Source: Caulobacterales bacterium (GTDB lineage Bacteria > Pseudomonadota > Alphaproteobacteria > Caulobacterales > Caulobacteraceae). From it: DNA of 60,642 nucleotides. Location of the stretch: NCBI GenBank assembly GCA_947474395.1, contig CANJID010000014.1, forward strand, positions 1 to 60,642, in the 5' to 3' direction. A program made the translations under genes and the position numbers. Of the stretch, positions 36,914 to 45,180 are shown piece by piece (position 1 is the stretch's first letter; every line of letters begins with the position of its first letter). The notes beneath the pieces were generated by a model. It had not been told where the DNA came from, searched no databases, and worked only from the letters and a program-made list of their open reading frames with translations.

Positions 36914-38356
36914 ATGAGCGAGACGGCCGACCCGACCACCGACTCCAACGCCCAGGCCTATACGGTCTCGGAGCTGGCCTTCGCCATGAAGCGGACGCTG
37001 GAGGACAGTTACGGCTTCGTGCGGCTGCGCGGGGAGATCTCCAAGGTCACCCGCCACGCCTCCGGCCACGTCTATCTCTCGCTCAAGGACGAGAAGGCCT
37101 GCATCGACGGGGTGGTGTGGAAGGGCTCGGTTCGGGGCCTGGGCTGCCAGCCGGAGATGGGGTTGGAGGTGATCGTCACCGGCAAGATCACCACCTATCC
37201 GGCCCGCTCCTCCTACCAGATCGTCATCGAGACCATGGAGCCGGCGGGGATGGGCGCCCTCCTGGCCCAGCTCGAACGGCTGAAGGCGCGGCTGGCCGAC
37301 GAGGGCCTGTTCGATCCGTCCCGCAAGAAGTCCCTGCCGCCCAGTCCCGCCGTGATCGGGGTGATCACCAGCCCGACGGGCGCGGTGATCCGCGACATCC
37401 TGCATCGCATCCGCGATCGCTGGCCGGCGCATGTGATCGTCTGGCCGGTGGTGGTCCAGGGCGCCGACGCGGCCGCCCAGGTCGCCGCCGCCATCCGCGG
37501 CTTCAATGCGCTGCAGCCTGGCGGGAATATCCCGCGCCCCGATGTGCTGATCGTCGCCAGAGGCGGCGGCTCGGTCGAGGACCTGTGGCCGTTCAACGAC
37601 GAGGCCCTGGTCCGCGCCGCGGCGGCCAGCGTCATCCCCCTGATCTCGGCGGTGGGGCACGAGACCGACACCACCCTGATCGACTTCGCCTCCGACCGGC
37701 GCGCGCCTACCCCCACGGCGGCGGCGGAAATGGCGACGCCCGTCCTGGCCGAGCTGAAGGCGGGGGTGGCCGAGTTCGAGCGGCGGATGCTCCGCTGCAT
37801 GAGCCACGGCCTGGAGACCCGCCGGTCGCACCTCGCCGCCGTCGCCCGGGGCCTGCCCCGGCCGACGGAAATCCTGGCGGTCGCCAGCCAGCGCTTCGAC
37901 ATGGCGGCGGGCCGGCTTGCAGCCGCCCTGACCCGCAACACCGCCGCCCACGCCCGCGACCTCGCCCTGGTGTCGGGGCGCCTGTCCCCCCGCCTGCTGG
38001 AGCGCCCCGCGCGGCTGCGGGCCGAGCGGCTGGACGAACTGGGGAAGCGGATGCGGGCGGCAGTGGAGCGTGGCCACCGGACAGCCGCCGAGCGGCTGGC
38101 CCGGATCGAGCAGCTGCGGCGCTCCCTGAACCCCGACCGGCCGCTCTCCCTCGGCTTCGCCCGGGTGCATCGGAGCGACGGGTCCCTGGTGCGGTCGGCG
38201 CAGACCCTGACGGCGGGCGAGGCCCTGCGCCTGAAGTTCCTCGACACCGAGGCGGCGGTCCGGGTGGAGGGGGATGGGGCCCCGCCTCCGCCCCCGTCGA
38301 AGCCCGCGCCAGCTCGCAAGCCGCCCACGCCCACCAGCCAGGGCGACCTCTTCTGA
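36914..38356 (+). CDS. xseA: Exodeoxyribonuclease VII large subunit
   Basis: 480 residues from the ATG at 36914 (ATG at 36902 in frame). The N-terminal OB-fold ([25 protein letters not shown] region), the catalytic domain with [30 protein letters not shown] and [13 protein letters not shown], and a long helical arm follow in order. With XseB it degrades single-stranded DNA to short oligonucleotides; xseB is not in this window. The tail is Pro/Lys-rich. It probably starts a unit with DUF2093 and the M23 gene. Confidence 0.97.
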   Translation: MSETADPTTDSNAQAYTVSELAFAMKRTLEDSYGFVRLRGEISKVTRHASGHVYLSLKDEKACIDGVVWKGSVRGLGCQPEMGLEVIVTGKITTYPARSSYQIVIETMEPAGMGALLAQLERLKARLADEGLFDPSRKKSLPPSPAVIGVITSPTGAVIRDILHRIRDRWPAHVIVWPVVVQGADAAAQVAAAIRGFNALQPGGNIPRPDVLIVARGGGSVEDLWPFNDEALVRAAAASVIPLISAVGHETDTTLIDFASDRRAPTPTAAAEMATPVLAELKAGVAEFERRMLRCMSHGLETRRSHLAAVARGLPRPTEILAVASQRFDMAAGRLAAALTRNTAAHARDLALVSGRLSPRLLERPARLRAERLDELGKRMRAAVERGHRTAAERLARIEQLRRSLNPDRPLSLGFARVHRSDGSLVRSAQTLTAGEALRLKFLDTEAAVRVEGDGAPPPPPSKPAPARKPPTPTSQGDLF

Positions 38357-38424
38357 CTGACCTCGCCACGAATTGAGGTTGCCCCCGGTGGCCTAAAAGC
38401 CTCGCGGCGGTTAGACTCGGGCCC

Positions 38425-38643
38425 ATGAACGCCTTTGACCGCAATCTCGACGGACAGGCGACGGTCCACTACGGGGACGGCGAGTACGTGGTGCTCAAGC
38501 CGGGCCGGTTCGTGGTCTGCGCCGTGTCCGCAAAGCGCATCCCGCTGGAAGCCCTGCGCTACTGGAGCCCCGCGCTGCAGGAAGCCTATTTCGGCCCCGA
38601 AGAGGCCCTGGCGCGCTGGAAAGAGACCAACCCCCAGCCATGA
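38425..38643 (+). CDS. DUF2093 family protein
   Basis: 72 residues, compact, with no signal or membrane segment. The motif ATVHYGDGEYVVLKPGRFVVCAV and PLEALRYWSPALQEAY (landmarks) define DUF2093, a small family restricted mainly to alphaproteobacteria and usually found after xseA, as here. The function is unknown. It ends with a 4-base ATGA overlap into the M23 gene. Confidence 0.93.
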   Translation: MNAFDRNLDGQATVHYGDGEYVVLKPGRFVVCAVSAKRIPLEALRYWSPALQEAYFGPEEALARWKETNPQP

Positions 38644-39494
38644 TCCCTTCCGGGCTCAGCCGCCGGGGACTGATCGCCGCCGGCGCGGCCGCGTGTGCGT
38701 CGCCGGCCTTGGCCGCCGGCGCGGGAAGCTTCGAGTACAAGGGAACCCTCGTCCAGGGCGGTTACCTGATCGGCCGCTCGGCCCCCCGCAGCATGGTCAG
38801 CCTGAACGGCGAGGCGGCCGGCCGGGCCGCCGCCGACGGGGTGTTCATCGTCGGCTTCGACCGGGACGAGGCGCCCAGCGCCATGGTCTCCCTGCATGAG
38901 GACCAGGGCCGCACCCTGCAGGAGCGGCTGGCCGTCGGCCCGTCGGTCTATGACATCCAGCGTATCGACGGCCTGCCCGACGACCAGGTCGAACCCACGG
39001 CGCCTGCGCTTCTGGCGCGTATCGCCCGCGAGGCCGAGCTGAAGGCCAAGGCCTTCGCCTCCCGCGACGATGGCGAAGGGTTCAAGGACGGCTTCATCCT
39101 GCCGGTGGCCGCCACCCGCCGCTCCTCCAGCTTTGGCGGCCAGCGCATCCTCAACGGCAAGGCGGGCCGCCCGCACTACGGCGTCGACCTCGCCGCCCCG
39201 GTGGGAGCGCCCATCATCGCCCCGGCGCCGGGGCTGGTGGTCCTGGCCGAGCCAACCCTGCATTTCGAGGGCGGCCTGACCCTGATCGACCACGGCCAGG
39301 GCCTGATCGGCATGTTCCTGCACCAGTCCCGCCAGTTCGTGCGCGCCGGGGATCGGGTGGAGCGTGGCCAGCGCATCGGGCTCGTCGGCCAGACCGGCCG
39401 GGCCACGGGCCCGCACCTATGCTGGCGCCTGAAGTGGCGAGCCAAGAACATGGACCCCAGCCTGATGGTCGGCCCCCCCCTGAACAGGGGGTGA
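38640..39494 (+). CDS. Exported M23-type peptidase with a Cys metal ligand
   Basis: 284 residues. LSRRGLIAAGAAACASPALA is a Tat-like signal peptide. An Ig-like N-terminal part is followed by an M23/LytM domain: PHYGVDLAAP supplies His179 and Asp183, but the second motif reads GPH259-L-C261-W where most members have HxH. The Cys could replace the zinc-binding His or abolish activity. M23 enzymes cut peptidoglycan cross-bridges; inactive members activate amidases. A C8 tract and inverted repeat around the stop (39473-39491) may form a weak terminator. Confidence 0.9.
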   Translation: MIPSGLSRRGLIAAGAAACASPALAAGAGSFEYKGTLVQGGYLIGRSAPRSMVSLNGEAAGRAAADGVFIVGFDRDEAPSAMVSLHEDQGRTLQERLAVGPSVYDIQRIDGLPDDQVEPTAPALLARIAREAELKAKAFASRDDGEGFKDGFILPVAATRRSSSFGGQRILNGKAGRPHYGVDLAAPVGAPIIAPAPGLVVLAEPTLHFEGGLTLIDHGQGLIGMFLHQSRQFVRAGDRVERGQRIGLVGQTGRATGPHLCWRLKWRAKNMDPSLMVGPPLNRG

Positions 39495-39595
39495 AACCTT
39501 TTTCCGGCTGTAAGGCTTTGGAAGCCATTTCCCTTCATCCTGCTTAGATCGAGCGGAACGGGACCGGCCTTTAAGCCGGCGGCCAAGGGACGATA

Positions 39596-40108
39596 ATGGC
39601 GGAAGGCGGACTGGAATCGCTGCGCGTCATGCTGGTTGACGACAACCAGCATATGAGGGCGATCGTCACGACGGTCCTCAATGGCGTCGGCTTGATTCAT
39701 GTGCGCGAAACCCGCGACGGCGCCGAGGCGCTGGAGGTGCTGCGCGAGTGGCCCGCGGACCTGGCCATCGTCGATTTCCAGATGCAGCCGCTGGACGGGG
39801 TGGAGTTCACCCGCCTGGTCCGACAGTCGCCCGACAGCCGCAACCCCTATCTGCCGATCATCATGATGACCGGCCACTCCGAACGCACCCGCGTTGAAGA
39901 AGCGCGCGACGCCGGGGTGACCGAGTTCGTCGCCAAACCGCTCACCGCCAAGGCCGTCCTTGAGCGGATCAATGCGGTGATCTACCGGCCGCGGGCCTTC
40001 ATCCGCACCGAGTCCTATTTCGGCCCCGACCGTCGCCGGCGCGAGACGCCGGGCTTTTCCGGCCCGTGGCGCCGCAACACCGACGCCCAGAAGGCCAAGA
40101 CGGCCTAG
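39596..40108 (+). CDS. Single-domain response regulator with a basic tail
   Basis: 170 residues. The receiver domain (about 8-128) has the acidic pair Asp15-Asp16, phospho-acceptor Asp60 (LAIVDFQMQPLDG), the Thr in MMTGHS and the Lys in AKPL. No DNA-binding or enzymatic output domain follows. A ~40-residue tail (FIRTESYFGPDRRRRE, then PWRRNTDAQKAK) is strongly basic and may bind a partner. The partner kinase is unknown. It ends overlapping the opposing acyltransferase gene. Confidence 0.92.
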   Translation: MAEGGLESLRVMLVDDNQHMRAIVTTVLNGVGLIHVRETRDGAEALEVLREWPADLAIVDFQMQPLDGVEFTRLVRQSPDSRNPYLPIIMMTGHSERTRVEEARDAGVTEFVAKPLTAKAVLERINAVIYRPRAFIRTESYFGPDRRRRETPGFSGPWRRNTDAQKAKTA

Positions 40109-41031
40109 ATTTCGGCGTCGCGCGCGTAGGCCTCGCGGGGCCAGCGCTTGTGCACCCAGAACCATTCGGCCGGGCGCTCGCGGATGCGGGCCTCGACGAA
40201 GGCGTTGATCTTGGCCACCCCCGCTTCCAGGTCCCTCACCCGGTCGCCGGTCTTTTCCACCGTGATCGGCTCGTGCACCACCACCTTGAAGCGGGCGCCC
40301 TTCAGCCTCTGCACCGACATGGTCTGCAGCACGCAGCCGAACTTCAAAGCCAGCCGCGACGGCCCCGCCGCCGTGTGGGCGATCCGCCCGAAGAAGGGGA
40401 GGGCGATCCCGCCGTTGAACTTCTGGTCGTTCATCAGGGCCACCGACAGGCCCCGCTCCATCCCTTCCAAGAGCTCCCGCGCGCCCTCGCCGCCCTTGGG
40501 GGCGAACAGCTTGACCCCATAGCGGGCGCGGCTGGCCCGGATGCGGGCGTCCACATAGGGGTTGTTGGCGGCGCGGTAGGTCATCTGGCAGGGCACCCCC
40601 GCCTGGACGATGGTGGCCGGCATCACTTCCCAGTTTGAGAGGTGCCCGGAAACGAACACGACGGGGCGGCCCGAGGCGGCGATTTGTTGCAGCCGCTCCA
40701 TCCCCTCGACCTCGACCCGGCCGGAGCTCAGCGTCAGGCGGTCGGAGATCAGGAACTCGAAAAAGGTGCGCCCCAGGCTGTCCCACTGGGCGGTCAGGAG
40801 CTCGGCCCGCGCCTCGGGGGTCAGGTCGGGAAAGGCGATGTCGATATTGCGCCCGGCGATCCGCTGGTTGGGCGTGAGCGGGCCGATCACCTTGAACAGG
40901 GCCGCGCCCGCGTCCGAGACCCAGTCCACCGGCAAGAGGTGGAGCAAGCCCGACATCACATCGTACGCCGCCGCCTCCAGCCGCCAGGCCAGGTGCTGGG
41001 CGAAGGACGCGCGAGGTGCGGGGTCGGCCAT
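40105..41031 (-). CDS. Lipid A biosynthesis acyltransferase (LpxL/HtrB family)
   Basis: 308 residues. It transfers an acyl chain to a lipid A precursor at the inner membrane. The catalytic motif is FVSGHLSNWEVMP (HxxxxE). GMERGLSVALMNDQKF, FFGRIAHTAAGPSRLALKFG and an N-terminal amphipathic/hydrophobic segment (DVMSGLLHLLPVDWVSDAGAAL) fit the family. Which acyl chain or position is modified cannot be told from sequence. Confidence 0.92.
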   Translation of the reverse strand: MADPAPRASFAQHLAWRLEAAAYDVMSGLLHLLPVDWVSDAGAALFKVIGPLTPNQRIAGRNIDIAFPDLTPEARAELLTAQWDSLGRTFFEFLISDRLTLSSGRVEVEGMERLQQIAASGRPVVFVSGHLSNWEVMPATIVQAGVPCQMTYRAANNPYVDARIRASRARYGVKLFAPKGGEGARELLEGMERGLSVALMNDQKFNGGIALPFFGRIAHTAAGPSRLALKFGCVLQTMSVQRLKGARFKVVVHEPITVEKTGDRVRDLEAGVAKINAFVEARIRERPAEWFWVHKRWPREAYARDAEI

Positions 41032-41129
41032 GTGCGATGCTTAGGCAGGCTTAAGGGCAGGCGCAACGAGGGCCTTAAGTCGGGGCCCGGCGGCTGTTAT
41101 GCGAGGGGCGCTTTAATGAGGAGCGCGCC

Positions 41130-41483
41130 ATGGCCGAGCAGCCCATCATCTATCACAACCCTTCCTGCGGGACCTCGCGCAACACCCTGGCGGCCCTGCG
41201 CGAGGCTGGGACCGAGCCCAAGGTGGTGGAATATCTCAAGACCGGCTGGACCAGGGACCAGCTCAAGGCCCTGTTCGCCAAGGCCGGTGTGACGCCCGGT
41301 GAGGTGGTCCGCCGCCGCAACCTCCCCGACGACGCGGCCGCTGCTCTGGAAAAAGCCAAGACCGACGAAGCCCTGCTGGACGCCATGGTCAGGCATCCGA
41401 TCCTGGTGGAGCGCCCGTTCGTCGTCACGGCCAAGGGCGCAAAGCTCTGCCGCCCGGCCGAGGCGGTGAAGTCGCTGCTCTAG
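41130..41483 (+). CDS. arsC: Arsenate reductase, glutaredoxin-dependent type
   Basis: 117 residues, thioredoxin-like ArsC/Spx fold. The catalytic Cys13 sits in HNPSCGTSRNTL, and the arsenate-binding region RHPILVERPFVV is present. The family reduces arsenate to arsenite using glutathione/glutaredoxin, but no ars operon (arsB, acr3, arsR) is adjacent, so the assignment is by family only. RBS GAGGAG lies about 10 bases ahead of the ATG. Confidence 0.92.
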   Translation: MAEQPIIYHNPSCGTSRNTLAALREAGTEPKVVEYLKTGWTRDQLKALFAKAGVTPGEVVRRRNLPDDAAAALEKAKTDEALLDAMVRHPILVERPFVVTAKGAKLCRPAEAVKSLL

Positions 41484-41488
41484 GGGTT

Positions 41489-42316
41489 TTAGGCCGCCGC
41501 CCGCGCGAAGGCGGGGTTGCGGCTGTAGAGGCCGGCGCCGCCGCGGGCCGGCTCGAAGGCGTCGGGGAAGCTCGCCGCCTCGTCCGCGCCCAGCACCAGG
41601 CAGCCGTCCGGGGCCAGGGCCATGGCCATCTGCTCCATCACCCTGGAGCGGACGGTGATGTCGAAGTGGCTGAGCACGTTGCGGCACAGGATCACGTCGA
41701 AGCCGCGCAGGGCCCGAAGGTCGTCGGTCAGGTTCAGCGGCGCCCAGCGGGGAAGCTGGCGCAGGCCCGCAGAGGCCCGCCAGGTGTCGTCAATCTTGTC
41801 GAAGTAGCGGATCAGGAGGCGGATCGGCAGGCCGCGCTGCACCTCGAACTGGGTGTAGACGCCGCTTTGGGCCTTCTCCAGCGCCCGTTCCGACAGGTCG
41901 GTGGCCAGGATCTCGGCCTTGACCCCGCCAAGGCGCGCCTGGTTCTCCTCGATCAGCATCAGGAGCGAATAGACCTCCTGGCCGGTGGAGCAGCCGGCGC
42001 ACCAGATGCGCAGGCCCTTGTCGCCCCTGGCGGCGGCGAGGTCGGGCAGAATGTCCTCGGCCAGGCGCTCGAAGGTGGTCCGGTCGCGGAAGAAGGCGGT
42101 CTCGCCGATGGTCAGGGCCTCGGCCACGCCGCGGGCGAGGGCCTCGTCGGGCTCGGACTTCAGCCGCTGGATCAGGGCGGGAACGGACGGGAGGCCTTCC
42201 CGGCGGGCGAGGCTCCCCAGGCGGTTCTCGATGAAGAAGGCCTTGTCGCCGCGCAGCACCATGCCGGTGCGGTTGCGGGCCAGGGCGGCGACGAATTCAA
42301 GATCCTCGGGCTTCAA
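41489..42316 (-). CDS. CheR-type protein-glutamate methyltransferase
   Basis: 275 residues from a TTG at 42316 that overlaps the cheY-like stop by 4 bases (TTGA); no closer ATG exists. The N-terminal helical CheR domain (FFIENRLGSLARREGLPS, then TIGETAFFRD) precedes the SAM-binding domain (RIWCAGCSTGQEVYSLLMLIEE, ILATDLSERALEKAQ, FDVILCRNVLSHF). CheR methylates chemoreceptors; no receptor, CheB or CheW gene is in the window. It is the third gene of a mini-cheA, cheY-like, cheR unit. Confidence 0.93.
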   Translation of the reverse strand: MKPEDLEFVAALARNRTGMVLRGDKAFFIENRLGSLARREGLPSVPALIQRLKSEPDEALARGVAEALTIGETAFFRDRTTFERLAEDILPDLAAARGDKGLRIWCAGCSTGQEVYSLLMLIEENQARLGGVKAEILATDLSERALEKAQSGVYTQFEVQRGLPIRLLIRYFDKIDDTWRASAGLRQLPRWAPLNLTDDLRALRGFDVILCRNVLSHFDITVRSRVMEQMAMALAPDGCLVLGADEAASFPDAFEPARGGAGLYSRNPAFARAAA

Positions 42317-42678
42317 ATCAGACCGGCCTGGGCGAACTTCGCCTCGATGATATCGCCGTCGAACGGCTTCATGATGTACTCGTCCGCGCCGTGCTCCAGG
42401 GCCTCGGCGATGCGGATCGGGTCGTTCTCGGAGGTGCAGAACACCACCACCGGGCCTTCGCCGCCGGGCTCCTTGCGCAGGCGCCGCAGGAACTCCAGCC
42501 CGTCCATCACCGGCATCGACCAGTCGAGCAGGACGGCTTCGGGCATGGCGGCGCGGCAGAAGGCCAAGGCCTCGAGCCCGTCGGCGGCTTCGGCGGTCTC
42601 GAAATCCAGGGTCTCCAGGATGCGGCGCGCCACTTTGCGGACTACCCGGCTGTCGTCGACGACGAGGCACATTTTCAT
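42313..42678 (-). CDS. CheY-like single-domain response regulator
   Basis: 121 residues from the ATG at 42678. A complete receiver domain: acidic Asp8-Asp9, phospho-acceptor Asp52 (LLDWSMPVMDG), Thr in FCTSEND and Lys in IMKPFDG. There is no output domain. It lies 11 bases after the mini-cheA gene and overlaps cheR, so it is the likely phosphoryl acceptor of that kinase (inference from context). Confidence 0.95.
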   Translation of the reverse strand: MKMCLVVDDSRVVRKVARRILETLDFETAEAADGLEALAFCRAAMPEAVLLDWSMPVMDGLEFLRRLRKEPGGEGPVVVFCTSENDPIRIAEALEHGADEYIMKPFDGDIIEAKFAQAGLI

Positions 42679-42689
42679 CGCGGCCTCCC

Positions 42690-43652
42690 TCAAGCTGCCG
42701 ACCGCAGGCCGGCGGCCGTCTTGGCGGCGCCGGGCGCGAGCAGGGTGAACACCGCGCCGCGGCCCTCGGCGGAGGCCATGGCGACCCTCCCGCCCAGGCG
42801 CTCGATCTCGGTGCGGACCAGATTCAGTCCCATGCCCCGGCCGGAGACCAGGCTCAGCTTCGCCGCTGTGGTGAAGCCGGGGGCGAAGACGTTGTGGCGA
42901 TGCTCGCGGACCATGCCGCGGCCGTCGTCGGCCAGGGAGATGCGGACATTGTCGCCGCAGGCGCGGGCGTGCAGGCGCAGCTGCGCGGTGGCGGGCTTGC
43001 CGGCGGCGGCCCGTTCGGCGGGGTTCTCGACCCCGTGGTCGCAGGCGTTGCGGATCAGGGCGATCAGGGCGATGCGAAGGGTCGGGACGGCGGCCCGCGG
43101 CACGGCGATCTGGCCGCCCTTGAGCTTGAGCTGAACCGGCTTGCCAAGGCGCACGCCAAGGCCGGCGGCGAAGGAGGGCAGGCCGCGCCAAGCCTCGGAG
43201 ACCGGGACGATCTCGTGGTCGAGGGCGATCAAGCCCCCGGCGGCTTCGCTTGAAAGGACGGCGGCGGGCTGGCGGGCGACTTCCACGGCCAGGTGCGCGG
43301 CGGCCTGCGTGAGGTCGGCATCATCGCCGGCCGGCTCGTGGCCATCACGGGCCAGCGGCTGGATCATGTCGTGCAGGCGTTCCAGGATGCGGCCGAGCAG
43401 GGCGACCGCGTCCGGCGGGACCATGGCCTTGCCGTCCATGGCGGTCACCAGGTCCTCGGCCGCGTGCACCAGGGCCTCGCTGCGGGCGAGGCCGAGGAAG
43501 CCGCAGGCGCCCTTCAGCCCATGCAGCCGCCTCCGGGCGTCGGCCAGGGGGACAGGGGAGGAGGCGGCGGCGCCGAGACGCACGAAGGCGCCTTGCAGGC
43601 CGCCCAGGCTGTCGAGGGCCTCCACCACGAATTCGGCCAACAGATCGTCCAT
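42690..43652 (-). CDS. Minimal CheA-like histidine kinase (Hpt plus ATPase only)
   Basis: 320 residues. An N-terminal Hpt domain has the phosphorylatable His44 (RRLHGLKGACGFLG). After a ~60-residue link comes a CheA-type catalytic domain: IVPVSEAWRGLP, N box LIALIRNACDHGVENPAERAAAG, G1 SLADDGRGM, and G2-like SGRGMGLNLVRTEIE. The CheA dimerisation (P3), response-regulator-binding (P2) and CheW-like (P5) domains are missing, and no membrane segment is present. It is the first gene of the unit with cheY-like and cheR, next to chpT. Confidence 0.85.
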   Translation of the reverse strand: MDDLLAEFVVEALDSLGGLQGAFVRLGAAASSPVPLADARRRLHGLKGACGFLGLARSEALVHAAEDLVTAMDGKAMVPPDAVALLGRILERLHDMIQPLARDGHEPAGDDADLTQAAAHLAVEVARQPAAVLSSEAAGGLIALDHEIVPVSEAWRGLPSFAAGLGVRLGKPVQLKLKGGQIAVPRAAVPTLRIALIALIRNACDHGVENPAERAAAGKPATAQLRLHARACGDNVRISLADDGRGMVREHRHNVFAPGFTTAAKLSLVSGRGMGLNLVRTEIERLGGRVAMASAEGRGAVFTLLAPGAAKTAAGLRSAA

Positions 43653-43758
43653 CCGGTCGTCCCCGATGGGGCGAGCAGGCGAAATCCGCCCGCTCCCATG
43701 AACGACAGGTATGGGCCGAAGCTGGTTAAGGAGCCGTGGACCGCGGCGTTAGGTCGCC

Positions 43759-43780
43759 AAAAAAGCCGAGCGGGGCTTTT
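43759..43780 (-). terminator. Intrinsic terminator after chpT
   Basis: Read on the minus strand: AAAAGCC, loop CCGCTC, GGCTTTTTT. It lies 17 bases beyond the chpT stop and ahead of the mini-cheA gene, which suggests the two are separate transcription units. Confidence 0.75.
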
Positions 43781-43796
43781 GGCGGCTTCGAAGGCC

Positions 43797-44513
43797 TCAG
43801 GCGGGGACGCGGGCCCTCAGGGTGATCCGCTCTTCGGCCACGGCGACGTCCACCGATCCGCCCGCGGCTTTCAGGAGCGCGTGCAGGTAATAGGCCTGGA
43901 CCCAGTGGCCGCCCAGGCCCTCCCCTAAGGGCGCCCCCTTCAGGCCGTCGATAACTTCGGGACGCAGGCGGGCGCGGGTCCCGCTGGAATCCACCGCCAT
44001 CAGGATTTCGTCGCCCTCGCGGGAGGCGGTGATCCGCGCGGTCCCGCCGGTGGGCAGGGCGCCGGCGCCGATCTGGGCGAGGTTTAAGAGGGCCCGGGCG
44101 CCTGGCTTGTTGAATTCGGTCAGATCCACGGCCCAGTCGAGGTCGGGGCGAACATGATCGAAAATCCCCTGCACCAGCCGCTCCAGGTCGCGGGTGTCGA
44201 AGCTCTCGGCCGAATGCGACGCGCCGAAGGCCACGCGGGAGTAGGCCAGCAGGGCCACCAGCTTCTTGGCGCTGGCGTTGATCAGGTTCATGGCGTCGTC
44301 GCGCATGTCGGCGGCCGACGGGTCTTCCAACAGGTCCAGGCCCGAGACGATGGCGCTCGCGGGGCTGATGAAGTCGTGGCACATGCGCGCCGCCAGATGG
44401 GCCGCGAGGTCGGCCGCCGCGACGGGCTCGGCGGGGGCGCACACGGGGCCCTCGGCCATCATGGTCAGGTTGGCCATCCAGTCAGGAGGGCTCGATTCGG
44501 GATTCTCGCTCAT
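43797..44513 (-). CDS. chpT: Histidine phosphotransferase ChpT
   Basis: 238 residues. ChpT passes phosphate from the hybrid kinase CckA to CtrA and CpdR, controlling the Caulobacter cell cycle. It folds like a histidine kinase dimer but does not bind ATP. The phosphorylated His46 is in LAARMCHDFISPASAI. The degenerate ATPase-like half (LNLAQIGAGALPTGGTARI, GGHWVQAYYLHALLKAAGG) lacks the N and G boxes, as known for the family. DUF3553 lies divergently upstream. Confidence 0.93.
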   Translation of the reverse strand: MSENPESSPPDWMANLTMMAEGPVCAPAEPVAAADLAAHLAARMCHDFISPASAIVSGLDLLEDPSAADMRDDAMNLINASAKKLVALLAYSRVAFGASHSAESFDTRDLERLVQGIFDHVRPDLDWAVDLTEFNKPGARALLNLAQIGAGALPTGGTARITASREGDEILMAVDSSGTRARLRPEVIDGLKGAPLGEGLGGHWVQAYYLHALLKAAGGSVDVAVAEERITLRARVPA

Positions 44514-44607
44514 AGCGTGATCCTACCTCGCCAACGCGGTCTTCGCGCAAGATTTGACCCTGGGCAGGTTCGGTCGTTTACGGAAGCCCGGGGACAGGAG
44601 TGACACG

Positions 44608-44805
44608 ATGATCGAAGCCTTCCTCGAGCCCGGCGTCCTGGTGCGCCATCCCGGACAGCCCGACTGGGGCCTCGGCCAGGTGCAGTCGGTTGACGGGCGC
44701 CGCGTGACCATCAACTTCGAGGACGCGGGCAAGCAGACCATCGACATCTCCCACGTGGACCTGGAGTACGTCGGGCCCGATCCGCGCGCGGACAGCCGGG
44801 CCTAG
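44608..44805 (+). CDS. DUF3553 family protein
   Basis: 65 residues from the ATG at 44608, with ACAGGAG 6-12 bases ahead. The fold is a small beta barrel-like domain: FLEPGVLVRHPGQPDWGLGQVQSV, then RVTINFEDAGKQTI (landmarks), similar to the KOW/CarD-like and UvrD C-terminal modules. DUF3553 proteins are found throughout alphaproteobacteria, often divergent from chpT. The function is unknown. Confidence 0.88.
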   Translation: MIEAFLEPGVLVRHPGQPDWGLGQVQSVDGRRVTINFEDAGKQTIDISHVDLEYVGPDPRADSRA

Positions 44806-45044
44806 GGTCCCTGGTCGTCGTCGTAGCCGTGGCGGGAGGAATAGAAGGCCAGCCACATGAGCCCGCCGCCGAGGCCCGCCGTCAGCAGGAAGGCCAGGGT
44901 CAGGGCGATATAGCCGTGGATGCTCATGGGGCTGTGGCCCCCCAGCTTCCAGGCGGCCCCCGCCCCCCAGATACAGAAACCCAGGATCGCGACCAGGGCC
45001 AGGACCAGCAGCACCGTCCCTGCAGAAAGCTTCGCTGTTTTCAT
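44802..45044 (-). CDS. Small two-helix membrane protein
   Basis: 80 residues with helices at about 9-32 (GTVLLVLALVAILGFCIWGAGAAW) and 43-66 (YIALTLAFLLTAGLGGGLMWLAFY) and an acidic C-terminus (YDDDQGP). No named family was recognised. It overlaps the DUF3553 end by 4 bases on the opposite strand and is divergent from the M23 gene at 45181. Confidence 0.7.
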   Translation of the reverse strand: MKTAKLSAGTVLLVLALVAILGFCIWGAGAAWKLGGHSPMSIHGYIALTLAFLLTAGLGGGLMWLAFYSSRHGYDDDQGP

Positions 45045-45180
45045 GGCTTAGCCTCCGTCGACGCCGGAGCCGCAAGGAGAAAAACGTCCGCGACCGATCG
45101 CCGCCGCCGCTCTCCTGCGGAAGGATACCGTTAACGGATTTACCCTAAAAGTTTCTTGCCTTTAACTATTTGGAGCGGTC

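Noticed and set aside
41041-41085. Two TTAAG-like motifs between the acyltransferase and arsC genes
   Set aside because: The spacing is not 7 bases between TTAA halves, so it is not a CtrA box.
45127-45150. Possible CtrA site (GTTAACGGATTTACC) before the M23 gene
   Set aside because: Only one TTAA half-site is present; the second half at the right spacing does not match.
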